NCBI GenBank assembly: GCA_038210135.1
Contig: JBBQWZ010000016.1
Coordinates: 1-64,000, forward strand
Direction of reading: 5' to 3'
Length of the DNA stretch: 64,000 nt
DNA from: JBBQWZ01 sp038210135
Lineage (GTDB): Bacteria > Acidobacteriota > Terriglobia > Bryobacterales > Bryobacteraceae
Positions 16,635 through 24,578 of the stretch are shown here, in pieces. Position numbers and translations under genes: made by a program. A model generated the notes under the pieces. That model was not told where the DNA came from. It ran no database searches and worked only from the letters and a program-made list of their open reading frames with translations. The stretch's first letter is position 1. Each line of letters begins with the position of its first letter.

Positions 16635-17720
16635 TCAGTCTGGAATGCTCTCGATACTTTCGGGCTCGATGCGCGGCTGGACGTTCATCTGATGTCGAAA
16701 CGCTGTCGAATGCTCGTACGCTTGGATCCGAACGCGCATGATGGAGCCGAGCGGGCGATGCTCCGTAATGCCTTGCCAAGGATTGAATGAGAGGATGTCG
16801 TCGCCATACACGCGCCGCGCGGGCGAGAATGCATCCTGCGAGGGGATGTCGATGGTGGCGACGGGGCGATGCGGCGACAGTTCGGATTTCCAAAGCACCG
16901 ACGCGTCTTCGACGGGCATTGCGGAGAGATCGGCGCAGAGCTGCGCGCGCATCTCGTATTGCGCACCTTGGGTCCGAAAGTGCTCCACGACGATGTCGCG
17001 CATTTGCGATTCGTCCAGATTCTCTACGGCGATTCCGGTGAGTGCCTTTACGTTCTCCGACAGCGGCGCGACGCTGACTTTAGCGATGTACTCGCCGAAG
17101 CGAATGGCGGCCATCGAATGAAAGGTTTCGCCAAGGATGTTGCTGTTGTCGCGGCCCAGTCCGCGCAGCAGCGAGCCCGGTTCCAAGTGAAGCGACTCGG
17201 CTGCTTCGACAATGCCGTGCGCGGCGCCCGCCATGGCCCGTTGCAGAAATTCCGGGCGGTGCGCATTCGCTTCCAAAAGCCCGAGCAGTTTCCTGTACGC
17301 GGGAATGGTCCCGAATGCAATGGTCGGGATGTTGACCAATAGAAAATCCTGATTCTTGCCCGTATCCGCCGGTAGGAGACGTTCGCCGACAACACCGATC
17401 ACTTTCATGGCGAATCCGCGTGGCGCGGGAATCTTGTCGGACTGCAAGTCGCCCTGGGCGGAGGAAAGGCGAATGATCACGGGGTATTTGGCAGGCTTAG
17501 CGAACAGGCCCTGCGCGAGTTCGGGCGGCAGGCCATCCGGTACGGTCAAAGTCGCTTTGAGGAATCCATGGCTCTTGGCGTGTGCATCGCGGACGGCATG
17601 TCGATGCGCGTCGAAGGCGCGCCGCTGAGCCGCGCCCATAACGGTAACGATTTCATTTATCAGAGCCTCTTCGTTCTCAACCGGCGTCTCTACATTTTCG
17701 GAGTACTTAATGAGGTTCAT
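16635..17720 (-). CDS. Catalase-related heme protein
   Basis: 361 residues; ATG 17720 has AAGGA 5-6 bases upstream, better than the longer frame to 17774. The catalase core is recognisable: RHAVRDAHAKSHGFLKATLTV carries the distal-His region (HAK), PVIIRLSSAQGD is the core strand, and SIMRVRIQAYEHSTAFRH holds the Arg-x3-Tyr-like proximal heme segment. It is shorter than true monofunctional catalases (about 480 or more) and belongs to the catalase-like group that includes lipid-hydroperoxide enzymes, so peroxide or hydroperoxide turnover is inferred. There is no signal peptide, so it acts in the cytoplasm. A hairpin follows. Confidence 0.82.
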   Translation of the reverse strand: MNLIKYSENVETPVENEEALINEIVTVMGAAQRRAFDAHRHAVRDAHAKSHGFLKATLTVPDGLPPELAQGLFAKPAKYPVIIRLSSAQGDLQSDKIPAPRGFAMKVIGVVGERLLPADTGKNQDFLLVNIPTIAFGTIPAYRKLLGLLEANAHRPEFLQRAMAGAAHGIVEAAESLHLEPGSLLRGLGRDNSNILGETFHSMAAIRFGEYIAKVSVAPLSENVKALTGIAVENLDESQMRDIVVEHFRTQGAQYEMRAQLCADLSAMPVEDASVLWKSELSPHRPVATIDIPSQDAFSPARRVYGDDILSFNPWQGITEHRPLGSIMRVRIQAYEHSTAFRHQMNVQPRIEPESIESIPD

Positions 17721-17792
17721 ACGCGTCCTTTTTAAACCGAGGGGAAATAGCAAGCGTCGCAGAACGGCGAGCACCTTTCACTCGGAGGGTTC

Positions 17793-18602
17793 CTATTGAT
17801 CGTCAATTACTGCGGCCCTGACGCTCAAGAACTCGAGGACCGCGGAGTTGCTTGTTGCTAGCTGATCGGTTGGGTAGATATGGCTGGCGTTGGGAAGCGT
17901 GACTAACTTCGCTCCGGGAATACGGGCGGCGATTCTCTTTCCGTTTCCCGCGGGGACCAGGCGGTCGTTGTCTCCGTGAATTACTAACGTTTCGGCTTGT
18001 AATTGCGGTAGGCGGGTGTCGGATTCCCAGGCTAGAATTCCTTGGAGCTGGGCGATGTAGGCTTCGGGTTTGGGGAACCAGGGGCGGCGGACGTTCAGGT
18101 CTTCGTCGATTCGTTCTCGCGCCGTGCCGCGATCGTAGATATAGGGGATGACGGCGTGCGCGGCTTGCTCCGCAGTCATGCTGCCGCGGCTCATGATGGC
18201 GCGCCCGACCTCGGGTTCCGGAGGAACGGCGTTGGGGCCACCGGCGGCAGTGCAACCGAGGATCAGCTTGCGCACCCGGGCGGGATTCCGCAGCGCGAGT
18301 TCCTGAGCGATCATGCCTCCCATAGAGATTCCGTAGACGTGGGCGGATTCGACGTTCGCGGCGTCGAGGACGGCGATGGCGTCGGCGGCCATTTGGGCGA
18401 TGGAGTAGGGGCCGGGAGGTACGTCACTGCGCCCGACTCCGCGGTTGTCGAGGACGATGGTGCGGAAGTGGCCGTCGAGCATGGGGCGGACGCGCCACCA
18501 CATGTCGGACGGATAGCCGAGTCCCATGATGAGGAGAATGGGGTCGCCGACGCCGCGCTCGTCCCAGTAGAGGCGGGCTCCATTGCTTTCGAGGAAAGGC
18601 AT
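17793..18602 (-). CDS. Alpha/beta hydrolase
   Basis: 269 residues from ATG 18602 (MPFLESNGARLYWDERGVGD). The classical order is clear: oxyanion loop PILLIMGLGYP, strand DNRGVGRSD, nucleophile Ser93 in YGISMGGMIAQ, acid Asp in HGDNDRLVP and His in PNASHIYPTDQ. The arrangement is that of 3-oxoadipate enol-lactonase-like esterases, but substrate cannot be inferred. The start lies 40 bases from the divergent gene at 18643, so the two share a promoter region. The gene upstream of the catalase-like one on this strand, it may be cotranscribed with it (72-base gap). Confidence 0.85.
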   Translation of the reverse strand: MPFLESNGARLYWDERGVGDPILLIMGLGYPSDMWWRVRPMLDGHFRTIVLDNRGVGRSDVPPGPYSIAQMAADAIAVLDAANVESAHVYGISMGGMIAQELALRNPARVRKLILGCTAAGGPNAVPPEPEVGRAIMSRGSMTAEQAAHAVIPYIYDRGTARERIDEDLNVRRPWFPKPEAYIAQLQGILAWESDTRLPQLQAETLVIHGDNDRLVPAGNGKRIAARIPGAKLVTLPNASHIYPTDQLATSNSAVLEFLSVRAAVIDDQ

Positions 18603-18642
18603 GGGGTTGATTGTAGCGTCCGGCCGCATACTGTAAGTCAGC

Positions 18643-20739
18643 GTGAATCCTGAAGCCGATCCGAACCTCGCAGCTCAGCTGGCGCAAGCCGGCGCCGAAA
18701 TCAAGAACGTGATCCTGGGGTCGATCACCGACGAACGCGGAGTCCACATCGAGACGGCGATCGCGGCGGCGGGTTACCTTGCCGGAACCGCCATTCTAAA
18801 GGGCACGGGCATCAACCTCTCGGCGTTTCCACAGGGCGGAGCGGTGTTCGTCGATGAGGTGAACGAGGTAGGACCCGCGCTCGTCAACCACCTTTTCGCC
18901 TTGCTTGGGAAGACGGCGCCGCCCGCGGATCGGGTGCCGGAGAACCATCAGCCGCTTCGCGCGTACAAAGATTTGCTGCCGCTGCTTTGGCCGCAGGCGG
19001 AAGCGATTCTCGCGCGTCATCAGATTCCGCCGCGGGCCGCTCCGTTTGCATGTGCCCAGGCGATCGGCGAGATCATCCTGGCGGGCCAGGCTCAGCTGGA
19101 TCCGGCAATTGCGAAGGCGCTTGCGGTGGAGGCGATCGTCAAGGGTTCGAAGACGGTTCCGTATTTGCCGTCCGGTGCGAAGGCGGCTACGCTGGTGCTC
19201 GAATCGCGCGCGGATTTTTGTCGGATGCTGGCGCAGACCTCCGCGGAGATCGACGGTTTCGTCGCGCGCGAGCCAGCGTACGGCGTGTGGCGGCAGTTGC
19301 AGCAACAACTCCATGCGATGACGGAGTGGACGGCGAAGGGAAAGAATCCGCCGAGGGAGCAGGTCGCGCACGTTTCGATAGGCCTCATCGCGGCGCGCGA
19401 ACTCGAGCCGACGCCGAACCAGGAGATGGAGTATCTGGCAACGCGGCTCCATCTTCTGAACCACTACTGGAGGCACTGGTATGGCGTGGAACCGGCGCGG
19501 ACCAGTGGCCGGCCGGCGATCCGCAAGTTGGCGATCGGAATCCTGATCGCGATTCCGCTTCTCGGCGCCGGCGCTTACTTCACGTTTTCGAGCATGAAGA
19601 TCAATGTGACCAATGGGACGCCGATCGCCGCGTCGGTGCGGACGAAGGACTCGATTGCGACGCTGATCAGCACTCTCGAAGCGTATGTGCCGTCGCTCAA
19701 TCGCAATCATGGCAAAGACCGCTACAGCGTCAGTCTGTTTCTGTATCCGGTGGATGGAAGTTCCAAGGGGCGGATCATTCCGCTGGCCTCGGGTTTTCAA
19801 GGTTCGCAGGTACAGCCAGGGGCTCGTATTCTTGGCGACGACGGCGTTCATCTATGGCTCGACGTGGATGGAATTCGGGGCTGGGACTACGCACACCAAA
19901 GATTGATTTCCGCGAAAGAGCTTCGCGGCGCGAATCCCGAGCTGAAGAATCTGCCTGGCGTGGACAACAGCAACGATCCGCTGATTTCGCCGGCGGCGCG
20001 GCATCCGTTGGATGGTCCGGAGGTAGATCTTTGGGGAGAGTCGAGACGGCTTGCGTTCGACGGGCGCTTGCGGGTTACGGCTCCGGATTACAAGCGCGTA
20101 TTCGAAGTGGATCCGGCGACGTTGAAGGCGGAGGCGGTGAGCGGTTCCGGCGGGCGCGGCGGGTCGCGCGATGCTCGGCCGGATCAATTTCTGGTTTCGG
20201 GTGCTGTGCTTTCGCCGACAGAATGGTTGGGCGTTCATTCAGCCGGCGAAGCCGCTACCGACTTCCGACCGGGGTCGAGCGTATCGGCGTTTCGTCCGGC
20301 GCGAACCGGGAATCGAGGGGAACGGCGGCGTCTGTATCGAGTGGCCGTCGAGCCGAATGGAGCGGGCAGCTACCCGTTTCGCGTGGTTTCGATCGATCCG
20401 ATTTCCGGGCCTGAATACCTTGAAGCGGCGCTGGTGGGCGAAGGGGCCGGGTCGCAGGCGTTGCGGTTGACGAGCCCGGACAGTGTCGTCCTGGTCCATA
20501 CGTCTGAGCCCGGCTTGAGAGGAATGCTCGTCGCCGCGCGTGTCGATCGGGAGGGCAAACCCGTATGGACCGCCGACACAGGCATCGACCGTCTGCACCT
20601 CCAGCAAATCCTGCCGGGAAGCGAATCCATCGCGTTCGTCGGGACGAGACCAAGGCAGGAAGGAAAGGTCCCGGAGCCGATTCTGGTGGTGGTGCATACG
20701 AAGTCCGGCGCGATGGCGGTCACTACGCTTTGGCAGTGA
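18643..20739 (+). CDS. One-pass membrane protein with large cytoplasmic and periplasmic parts, unknown
   Basis: 698 residues, GTG start. Residues about 1-290 are soluble and mostly helical (EIKNVILGSITDERGVHIETAI, a LLPLLWPQAEAIL segment) without a signal peptide. A single transmembrane helix lies at about 295-316 (LAIGILIAIPLLGAGAYF). The remaining about 380 residues would lie outside the membrane and read like beta-propeller blades (GVHLWLDVDGIRGWDY, RLRVTAPDYKRVFEVDPAT, VWTADTGIDRLHLQQILPG). No family name can be given with confidence. The layout suggests a sensor or envelope scaffold. It is followed within 74 bases by the ECF operon, so a functional link is possible. Confidence 0.75.
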   Translation: MNPEADPNLAAQLAQAGAEIKNVILGSITDERGVHIETAIAAAGYLAGTAILKGTGINLSAFPQGGAVFVDEVNEVGPALVNHLFALLGKTAPPADRVPENHQPLRAYKDLLPLLWPQAEAILARHQIPPRAAPFACAQAIGEIILAGQAQLDPAIAKALAVEAIVKGSKTVPYLPSGAKAATLVLESRADFCRMLAQTSAEIDGFVAREPAYGVWRQLQQQLHAMTEWTAKGKNPPREQVAHVSIGLIAARELEPTPNQEMEYLATRLHLLNHYWRHWYGVEPARTSGRPAIRKLAIGILIAIPLLGAGAYFTFSSMKINVTNGTPIAASVRTKDSIATLISTLEAYVPSLNRNHGKDRYSVSLFLYPVDGSSKGRIIPLASGFQGSQVQPGARILGDDGVHLWLDVDGIRGWDYAHQRLISAKELRGANPELKNLPGVDNSNDPLISPAARHPLDGPEVDLWGESRRLAFDGRLRVTAPDYKRVFEVDPATLKAEAVSGSGGRGGSRDARPDQFLVSGAVLSPTEWLGVHSAGEAATDFRPGSSVSAFRPARTGNRGERRRLYRVAVEPNGAGSYPFRVVSIDPISGPEYLEAALVGEGAGSQALRLTSPDSVVLVHTSEPGLRGMLVAARVDREGKPVWTADTGIDRLHLQQILPGSESIAFVGTRPRQEGKVPEPILVVVHTKSGAMAVTTLWQ

Positions 20740-20761
20740 TCTGAGAAAGTTCCCCATCCAC

Positions 20762-20790
20762 TGAACGGGCGTTGGAGTGGCGGTGTCTTA
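20762..20790 (+). promoter_or_regulatory. Candidate ECF-sigma promoter
   Basis: TGAAC at 20762-20766 and GTCTTA at 20785-20790, with 18 bases between AAC and GTC. That is the spacing of the ECF consensus (GGAAC-type -35, GTC-type -10). It lies 23 bases upstream of the ATG at 20813, which opens an operon encoding an ECF sigma factor, so autoregulation would make sense. The match is imperfect and the predicted leader is very short. Confidence 0.35.
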
Positions 20791-20812
20791 TCGGCAAGGA
20801 GAACGTTGCAGG

Positions 20813-21271
20813 ATGAAACGATTACTTTTTTCTTTCGCATTTTATGGATTGCTGGTTGGCAGCGGGGCGCTAAATGGCCGGCTGGCCGCGCAGACGCCGC
20901 CTCCGGCTCCGGGGGTGGTGGTGCAGTTCCTGAGCTTCTCGGATGCCCAGGTCTCGCGCTTCCAGCAACTGTTGCAGGGCTTGCAGGGCGCGGTGAGCGG
21001 CGTGGAGCAGCAAGTGGCGGTTAAGCAGCAACAATTGCAAAGCTTGTTGGCGGCGGATCGGCCGGACGCGGCGGCGGTCGGTGCGCTGCTGGTCGGGATC
21101 GTCGCCTTACAAAGGCAGATGGCGCCGGCGGTGAAAGCCTATCAGGATCAATTCGTGGCCATGCTGACGCAAGAGCAGAAGGAGAAAGTCGGGTTTCTGG
21201 CGCAGGCTGTACAAGTGTTGCCGGCGGTGCACGCGTTCGCCGAGCTTCGATTGATTGCGCCGCCGCAGTAG
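20813..21271 (+). CDS. Spy/CpxP-like periplasmic protein (first)
   Basis: 152 residues; ATG 20813 has AAGGAG 11 bases upstream. A signal peptide (KRLLFSFAFYGLLVGSGALNGRLAAQ) precedes a helical, Gln-rich hairpin: FSDAQVSRFQQLLQGLQGAVSG, QQVAVKQQQLQSLL and FVAMLTQEQKEKVGFLAQ, the last being the LTxxQ-like C-terminal helix typical of Spy/CpxP/ZraP/CnrX proteins. These act as periplasmic chaperones or stress and metal sensors. No metal-binding His or Met cluster is visible. It opens the operon with the sigma factor 14 bases downstream. Confidence 0.75.
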   Translation: MKRLLFSFAFYGLLVGSGALNGRLAAQTPPPAPGVVVQFLSFSDAQVSRFQQLLQGLQGAVSGVEQQVAVKQQQLQSLLAADRPDAAAVGALLVGIVALQRQMAPAVKAYQDQFVAMLTQEQKEKVGFLAQAVQVLPAVHAFAELRLIAPPQ

Positions 21272-21285
21272 GGGAGCATACGGCG

Positions 21286-21792
21286 ATGCATGAGCCGGCG
21301 GGGGAGGCGGCGGACTTCGAACGGCTCATGCGGGCGTCGTACCGGCTGATCTACCGGATTGCTTACTCGGTGCTTGGTAACGGGGCGGACGCCGAGGAGG
21401 TTTCGCAGGACGCGTTCCTTCGCGCGTACGAGAAGTTTTCGAGTTTGCGGGATGCGGAGAAGTTCCGTCCATGGGTGGCAAGAACGGCTTGGAGGTTGGC
21501 GTTAAACCGGCGAAGGGGAAGCGCGCGGGCGATGGGACGTGACACCAGTTGGGTCGCTCTGCGAGCGCCGATGGAAGATCCCGAGGCGGAGGCGTCAGCG
21601 CGGGAATTCGAGGATCGGGTTCGCGCGGAGGTGGAGCGATTGCCGGAAAAGCTGAGGGCGGTAATGCGGTTGAGCGGCGTGGAAGAAATGGACCTCCGGA
21701 CGATTGCAGCGGTGCTCGAGATTCCGGAGGGTACGGTGAGGTCGCGGCTGCATTTGGCGCGGCGAACCTTATTGAGGACGTTATGGCCTTGA
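21286..21792 (+). CDS. ECF-type RNA polymerase sigma factor
   Basis: 168 residues with both ECF regions: region 2 (FERLMRASYRLIYRIAYSVLG, AEEVSQDAFLRAYEKFSSL) and region 4 (RLPEKLRAVMRLSGVEEMD, then IAAVLEIPEGTVRSRLHLARRTL, the helix-turn-helix). It directs RNA polymerase to stress promoters, probably including the one at 20762. Its stop overlaps the ATG of the next gene by 10 bases (21783), so sigma and anti-sigma are translationally coupled. Confidence 0.92.
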   Translation: MHEPAGEAADFERLMRASYRLIYRIAYSVLGNGADAEEVSQDAFLRAYEKFSSLRDAEKFRPWVARTAWRLALNRRRGSARAMGRDTSWVALRAPMEDPEAEASAREFEDRVRAEVERLPEKLRAVMRLSGVEEMDLRTIAAVLEIPEGTVRSRLHLARRTLLRTLWP

Positions 21793-22247
21793 AAGCTTGT
21801 TCCGACTGGCGGGAAGGCATATCCGATTTCGCGGCCGGAGGCACGGCCACGCCTGCGCTCAGGGAACACGGGGCCCACTGCCGGGGATGCGCGGCGGCTT
21901 TGGCGGAGTGGCAAGCGAAGGCGGCGGCGATCAATTCCGTAGTGGAGCGCTTGGCCGCGGTGGAGGCGCCGGTTTACGGGCCGGATCGGGTGATGGCGCG
22001 GATCGGGGGGCGGCAGCGAGCATACGTTGGGACCTGGTGGAGATGGGCGGCGGCGGCTGCGGTGGCGATCGTAACGTTGGTATGGATGTGGCCGGTTCCG
22101 CGAGTCGAGGCAGGGGCGATTTCGGCCTGGCATTCGCCGACCCAGGGGTTATTGCAATCGCCGGCGGGGACGTCGTGGAGCGAAGTTCCGCGGTTCGGGG
22201 AAGGCATTTTCAAGAAGAAGCCAGGGGGAGGTACGGGTGCGCAATAG
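21783..22247 (+). CDS. Anti-sigma factor with zinc-binding ZAS motif
   Basis: 154 residues starting MALKACSDWREGISDFAAGG, ATG 21783 inside the end of the sigma gene. H-x3-C-x2-C (HGAHCRGC) at about residues 35-43 is the zinc-binding anti-sigma signature that holds a cognate ECF factor. A transmembrane helix follows (WRWAAAAAVAIVTLVWMW, about 85-103) and a short periplasmic tail. The topology is right for passing a periplasmic signal to the sigma factor. The frame is also open upstream, but the earlier stretch overlaps the sigma gene and is a shadow. Its last bases overlap the next gene by 11. Confidence 0.85.
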   Translation: MALKACSDWREGISDFAAGGTATPALREHGAHCRGCAAALAEWQAKAAAINSVVERLAAVEAPVYGPDRVMARIGGRQRAYVGTWWRWAAAAAVAIVTLVWMWPVPRVEAGAISAWHSPTQGLLQSPAGTSWSEVPRFGEGIFKKKPGGGTGAQ

Positions 22248-22662
22248 GATTTTGTGGATGATAGCGTTTGCGGTTTGCGCCGGCGGCGCGTTAAGGGCGC
22301 AGCAGGCGGCGGCTCCGGACGCGTTGGGGGAGCTGCTCTTTCCGCCTGAACTGGTGATGGCGCGGCAGACGGCGATCGGCTTGACCGACACGCAGAAGAC
22401 GTATCTACGCGGCGAATTGTCGAAGGCGCAGGCGCGATTCACGGAGCTGCAGTGGCAGTTGCAGGATGCGATGGAGGGTCTCATCGGATTGCTCAAGCAG
22501 TCGAAGGTGGAGGAGGCGCAGGTGACGGCGCAGCTCGACAAGGTGCTGGCGTCCGAGCGCGAAATCAAACGAGCGCAGATCGGACTGCTGGTGCGGATCA
22601 AGAATGCGCTGACCGCCGAGCAACAGGCGCGTCTGCAAAAGCTGCGAGGCGGCGCGCAATAG
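22237..22662 (+). CDS. Spy/CpxP-like periplasmic protein (second)
   Basis: 141 residues; GTG 22237 overlaps the anti-sigma stop. A signal peptide (RNRILWMIAFAVCAGGALRAQ) and a helical-hairpin domain follow: LFPPELVMARQTAIGLTDTQ, QDAMEGLIGLLKQSKVEE, RIKNALTAEQQARLQKLRG. The ALTAEQQ helix matches the LTxxQ motif of Spy/CpxP/ZraP. With the first Spy-like gene it brackets the sigma/anti-sigma pair, as in metal-responsive cnr-type systems where a periplasmic sensor contacts the anti-sigma factor. A hairpin directly after it ends the operon. Confidence 0.8.
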   Translation: MRNRILWMIAFAVCAGGALRAQQAAAPDALGELLFPPELVMARQTAIGLTDTQKTYLRGELSKAQARFTELQWQLQDAMEGLIGLLKQSKVEEAQVTAQLDKVLASEREIKRAQIGLLVRIKNALTAEQQARLQKLRGGAQ

Positions 22663-22699
22663 GCTCAGGCTGGCTCCTGCTTGCGCAAGCCAGCTGAGC
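22663..22699 (+). terminator. Hairpin after the ECF operon
   Basis: GCTCAG and CTGGCT pair with AGCCAG and CTGAGC with one bulged G, directly after the stop codon at 22660-22662. No T-run follows. Confidence 0.6.
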
Positions 22700-23012
22700 A
22701 CGGCGATTCCAAGGAAAGGCGATCAAGGTTCCTTGACGGTCGAGGAAGAAAATCCGCGACTCTTTACCGTAAATTGCTCGATCGCTAACGCACTGATTCG
22801 AATAGCCCCGACAGGCCGATTTTGCGTTAACAGTAAAGCGGGCTAGATTCTCTTGGATCAGGATTCCGGATGCGGCAAGATGATCTCTCTGTCGCACCCG
22901 CGCGCTAGGTTTACGGAGGCGGTTGGCGTAAAGTTCGGCGCGCGAAAATCGAAAAGCACGCCTATCGGAACGCGATCTGTGCCGCAAGATCCAAGGGAAG
23001 AGGTCGTTCATC
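22700..23012. other. Noncoding gap after the ECF operon
   Basis: No gene is supported in either direction. The stretch 22735-22850 is AT-richer with poorly conserved promoter-like boxes; nothing specific can be assigned. Confidence 0.4.
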
Positions 23013-23492
23013 ATGGGTTCGCGTTACAAATACTCGATGGGGAGTTTGCCCTCCGCGTCTCCGCTCAGCGCGGCCAAAGGAGCGTTGGGCGCCTCGGCTA
23101 CCATGGGTCAGATCTACATCCGCCCCGAGGCGGAATGTGCCAAGGTTGCCATTTACGATCTCTGGGGAGCTGGCGCTGGCCTCGCCGCTGGAGTCAACAT
23201 CGCCAGTTTTTGGCAGAGCGAAAATGATTTTGACTCTTTAGTAGAATGCTCCGGCGATTTTTCCGGCACCGTGACGATTCGAGAGGCGGGCTCCGTCCAG
23301 TTCATCGTTGGCTACACCATGTCGCAAAGTTGCATCTGGCTCAGCGGGAAAAACCCCCTGGTTCGAGGAACAGAGTGCAGTGGCGGGGGATTCAGTATTG
23401 CTCTCGCCGTCGGAGCCAATTTGATCAGCAATCAATTCTGCCGCCTGAATTTCGTCCGTTATGAGGTCCTGCCGTGGCTGATTAATTCCTGA
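23013..23492 (+). CDS. Unknown protein (possible gene)
   Basis: 159 residues from ATG 23013, with an AGAGG about 8-12 bases upstream. The C-terminal two thirds has a regular strand pattern and five cysteines (DFSGTVTIREAGSVQFIVGY, SQSCIWLSGKNPLVRG, NQFCRLNFVRYEVL). No signal peptide and no family was recognised. It ends 26 bases before the decayed tail of a six-cysteine gene, so it may itself belong to a partly degraded locus. It is called for its coherent composition; a false positive is possible. Confidence 0.45.
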   Translation: MGSRYKYSMGSLPSASPLSAAKGALGASATMGQIYIRPEAECAKVAIYDLWGAGAGLAAGVNIASFWQSENDFDSLVECSGDFSGTVTIREAGSVQFIVGYTMSQSCIWLSGKNPLVRGTECSGGGFSIALAVGANLISNQFCRLNFVRYEVLPWLINS

Positions 23493-23518
23493 AATGGACT
23501 TTCGATCGATCCCTTACG

Positions 23519-23638
23519 AAGGCAGCCGGAGCATGCTACAAAACCACCTTTGGAGACTGGGTTTGCAAGATGACCAGCGACAATCCGACGGTCGATCTGA
23601 CAACGCCAACGCGCAAAGGCGTCCGCGGACCATACTGA
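23519..23638 (+). pseudogene. Decayed tail of a fourth six-cysteine protein
   Basis: In frame with the TGA at 23636, the bases read GACYKTTFGDWVCKMTSD and end RKGVRGPY. This is the C-terminus of the secreted six-cysteine family (GVCYKTSFGDWKCEM in copy 1, ending VFGPR). Both C-terminal cysteines and the FGDW core are kept, but no N-terminal part is present upstream. An intact copy follows at 23709, so this is a remnant of a tandem array. Confidence 0.7.
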
Positions 23639-23708
23639 TGCGCCCGGGTCCGCCTTGCCGGGCATTCGTTTCCTGATTTCTCCCATACCGAAAGCACAAA
23701 TATTATCA

Positions 23709-24230
23709 GTGACTAACCTTCTGCTCGCCTTCTTGACCTTGGCTGCCGCCCTGCCCGCTCTCGCTCAACCCGGCATCGGCGCCAAATTCGGATCCCGCGA
23801 TCCGCAAACCTGCGCCTCCCAAAAAGAACCCGCTCGCGGGGCCCCCACTGGCGCACAACTCCGCGAGTACTTCATCTGCGATAGCGAGCGTGTCACTGGA
23901 TCCGCCAGTTCCAGCCGCCTTTTGTACCTTGTCACCGGCGTCAACGTCGAGGTCGCCAAAGGCCGACCATTCAATATGGCTACGGATTCCTGGTCCGATA
24001 TCGACACGTCGCAGATGGTTTATCCGGTCCGTGGGGCCTACACGCAGTGGCAGTGCGTGGAACTCGGTAAGATCAACGGCGATCGCGGGAAGAACTGCAC
24101 CAAGTGGGAATACCCCCACGCGAGCGGAGTCTGTTACAAAAGCACCTTCGGAGATTGGCACTGCAAGCTCTACGACAAAGACTCCCCCGGACCCGGCATG
24201 GAACGCTATCCGCCGCCCGCCGGCAAGTAA
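23709..24230 (+). CDS. Secreted six-cysteine protein, copy 3
   Basis: 173 residues from GTG 23709; a longer frame to 23655 adds a non-leader stretch. The signal peptide is VTNLLLAFLTLAAALPALAQ. The mature part aligns with copies 1 and 2 and keeps all six cysteines: FGSRDPQTCASQKEP, EYFICDSE, WQC, NCTKW, GVCYKSTFGDWHC. The middle is more divergent (TGVNVEVAKGRPFNMATDS) and the C-terminus has an extra acidic/Pro tail. About 13 kb from the other copies, it shows the family is dispersed in the genome. A hairpin follows the stop. Confidence 0.8.
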   Translation: MTNLLLAFLTLAAALPALAQPGIGAKFGSRDPQTCASQKEPARGAPTGAQLREYFICDSERVTGSASSSRLLYLVTGVNVEVAKGRPFNMATDSWSDIDTSQMVYPVRGAYTQWQCVELGKINGDRGKNCTKWEYPHASGVCYKSTFGDWHCKLYDKDSPGPGMERYPPPAGK

Positions 24231-24231
24231 G

Positions 24232-24254
24232 CGCTTCAGCCGCGACCTGAAGCG
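24232..24254 (+). terminator. Short hairpin after six-cysteine copy 3
   Basis: CGCTTCAG pairs with CTGAAGCG around a 7-base loop, one base after the stop codon (TAA 24228-24230). No T-run. Confidence 0.5.
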
Positions 24255-24578
24255 TGTGGGTGCGGGCGAAATTGTGCGCAGGTTCTGGAATAAGCCCCCC
24301 GGCGCGCTCACTTCCTCCATCGTCCGAAGCGCGGGCGTGAACTCGCGCGCTTTCGTGCAAAATCGCGTGCAGAATCGTGCCAAGGATTTACCGGGCATTC
24401 GTTTTCTCGCGATGGGCGATGGGCGACCGGTGATGGGACCGCGTTAGATATCCTTAACCAAGAAACAATACCGGGCTTCAGAACATCAGTAGTGTAGTAA
24501 ACGGGTATCTGTTCGCCTAACGCGAACAGGCGGCGTCTGTCTTGTCGACTCCCGATTCGTACAAAGGAAGAGAATGCG
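24255..24578. other. Intergenic region with duplicated CCGGGCATTCGTTT
   Basis: No gene is accepted. An open frame (24255-24447) ends GRPVMGPR and is of doubtful coding value. The 14-base CCGGGCATTCGTTT near 24391 is also found near 23657, in front of copy 3. The right end has a palindrome (24509) and the ribosome-binding site of 24579. Confidence 0.4.
24509..24529. promoter_or_regulatory. Palindromic candidate operator
   Basis: CTGTTCGC, a 5-base spacer, then GCGAACAG: a perfect inverted repeat 50 bases before the ATG at 24579. It could be an operator or a leader hairpin for the two-gene secreted operon. The arm shape GTTCGC/GCGAAC resembles the GTTC/GAAC palindromes near 60292 and 60378. 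Confidence 0.4.

Noticed and set aside
18987..20414. 475-residue plus-strand frame inside the 698-residue gene
   Set aside because: Wrong-frame shadow, Arg/Gly/Ala-rich, and no ribosome-binding site.
24255..24447. Open frame after six-cysteine copy 3
   Set aside because: No start site or leader; composition not convincing; likely chance extension of an overlapping frame.
23890..24447. 185-residue frame overlapping copy 3
   Set aside because: Out-of-frame shadow of copy 3 that continues by chance into the gap.
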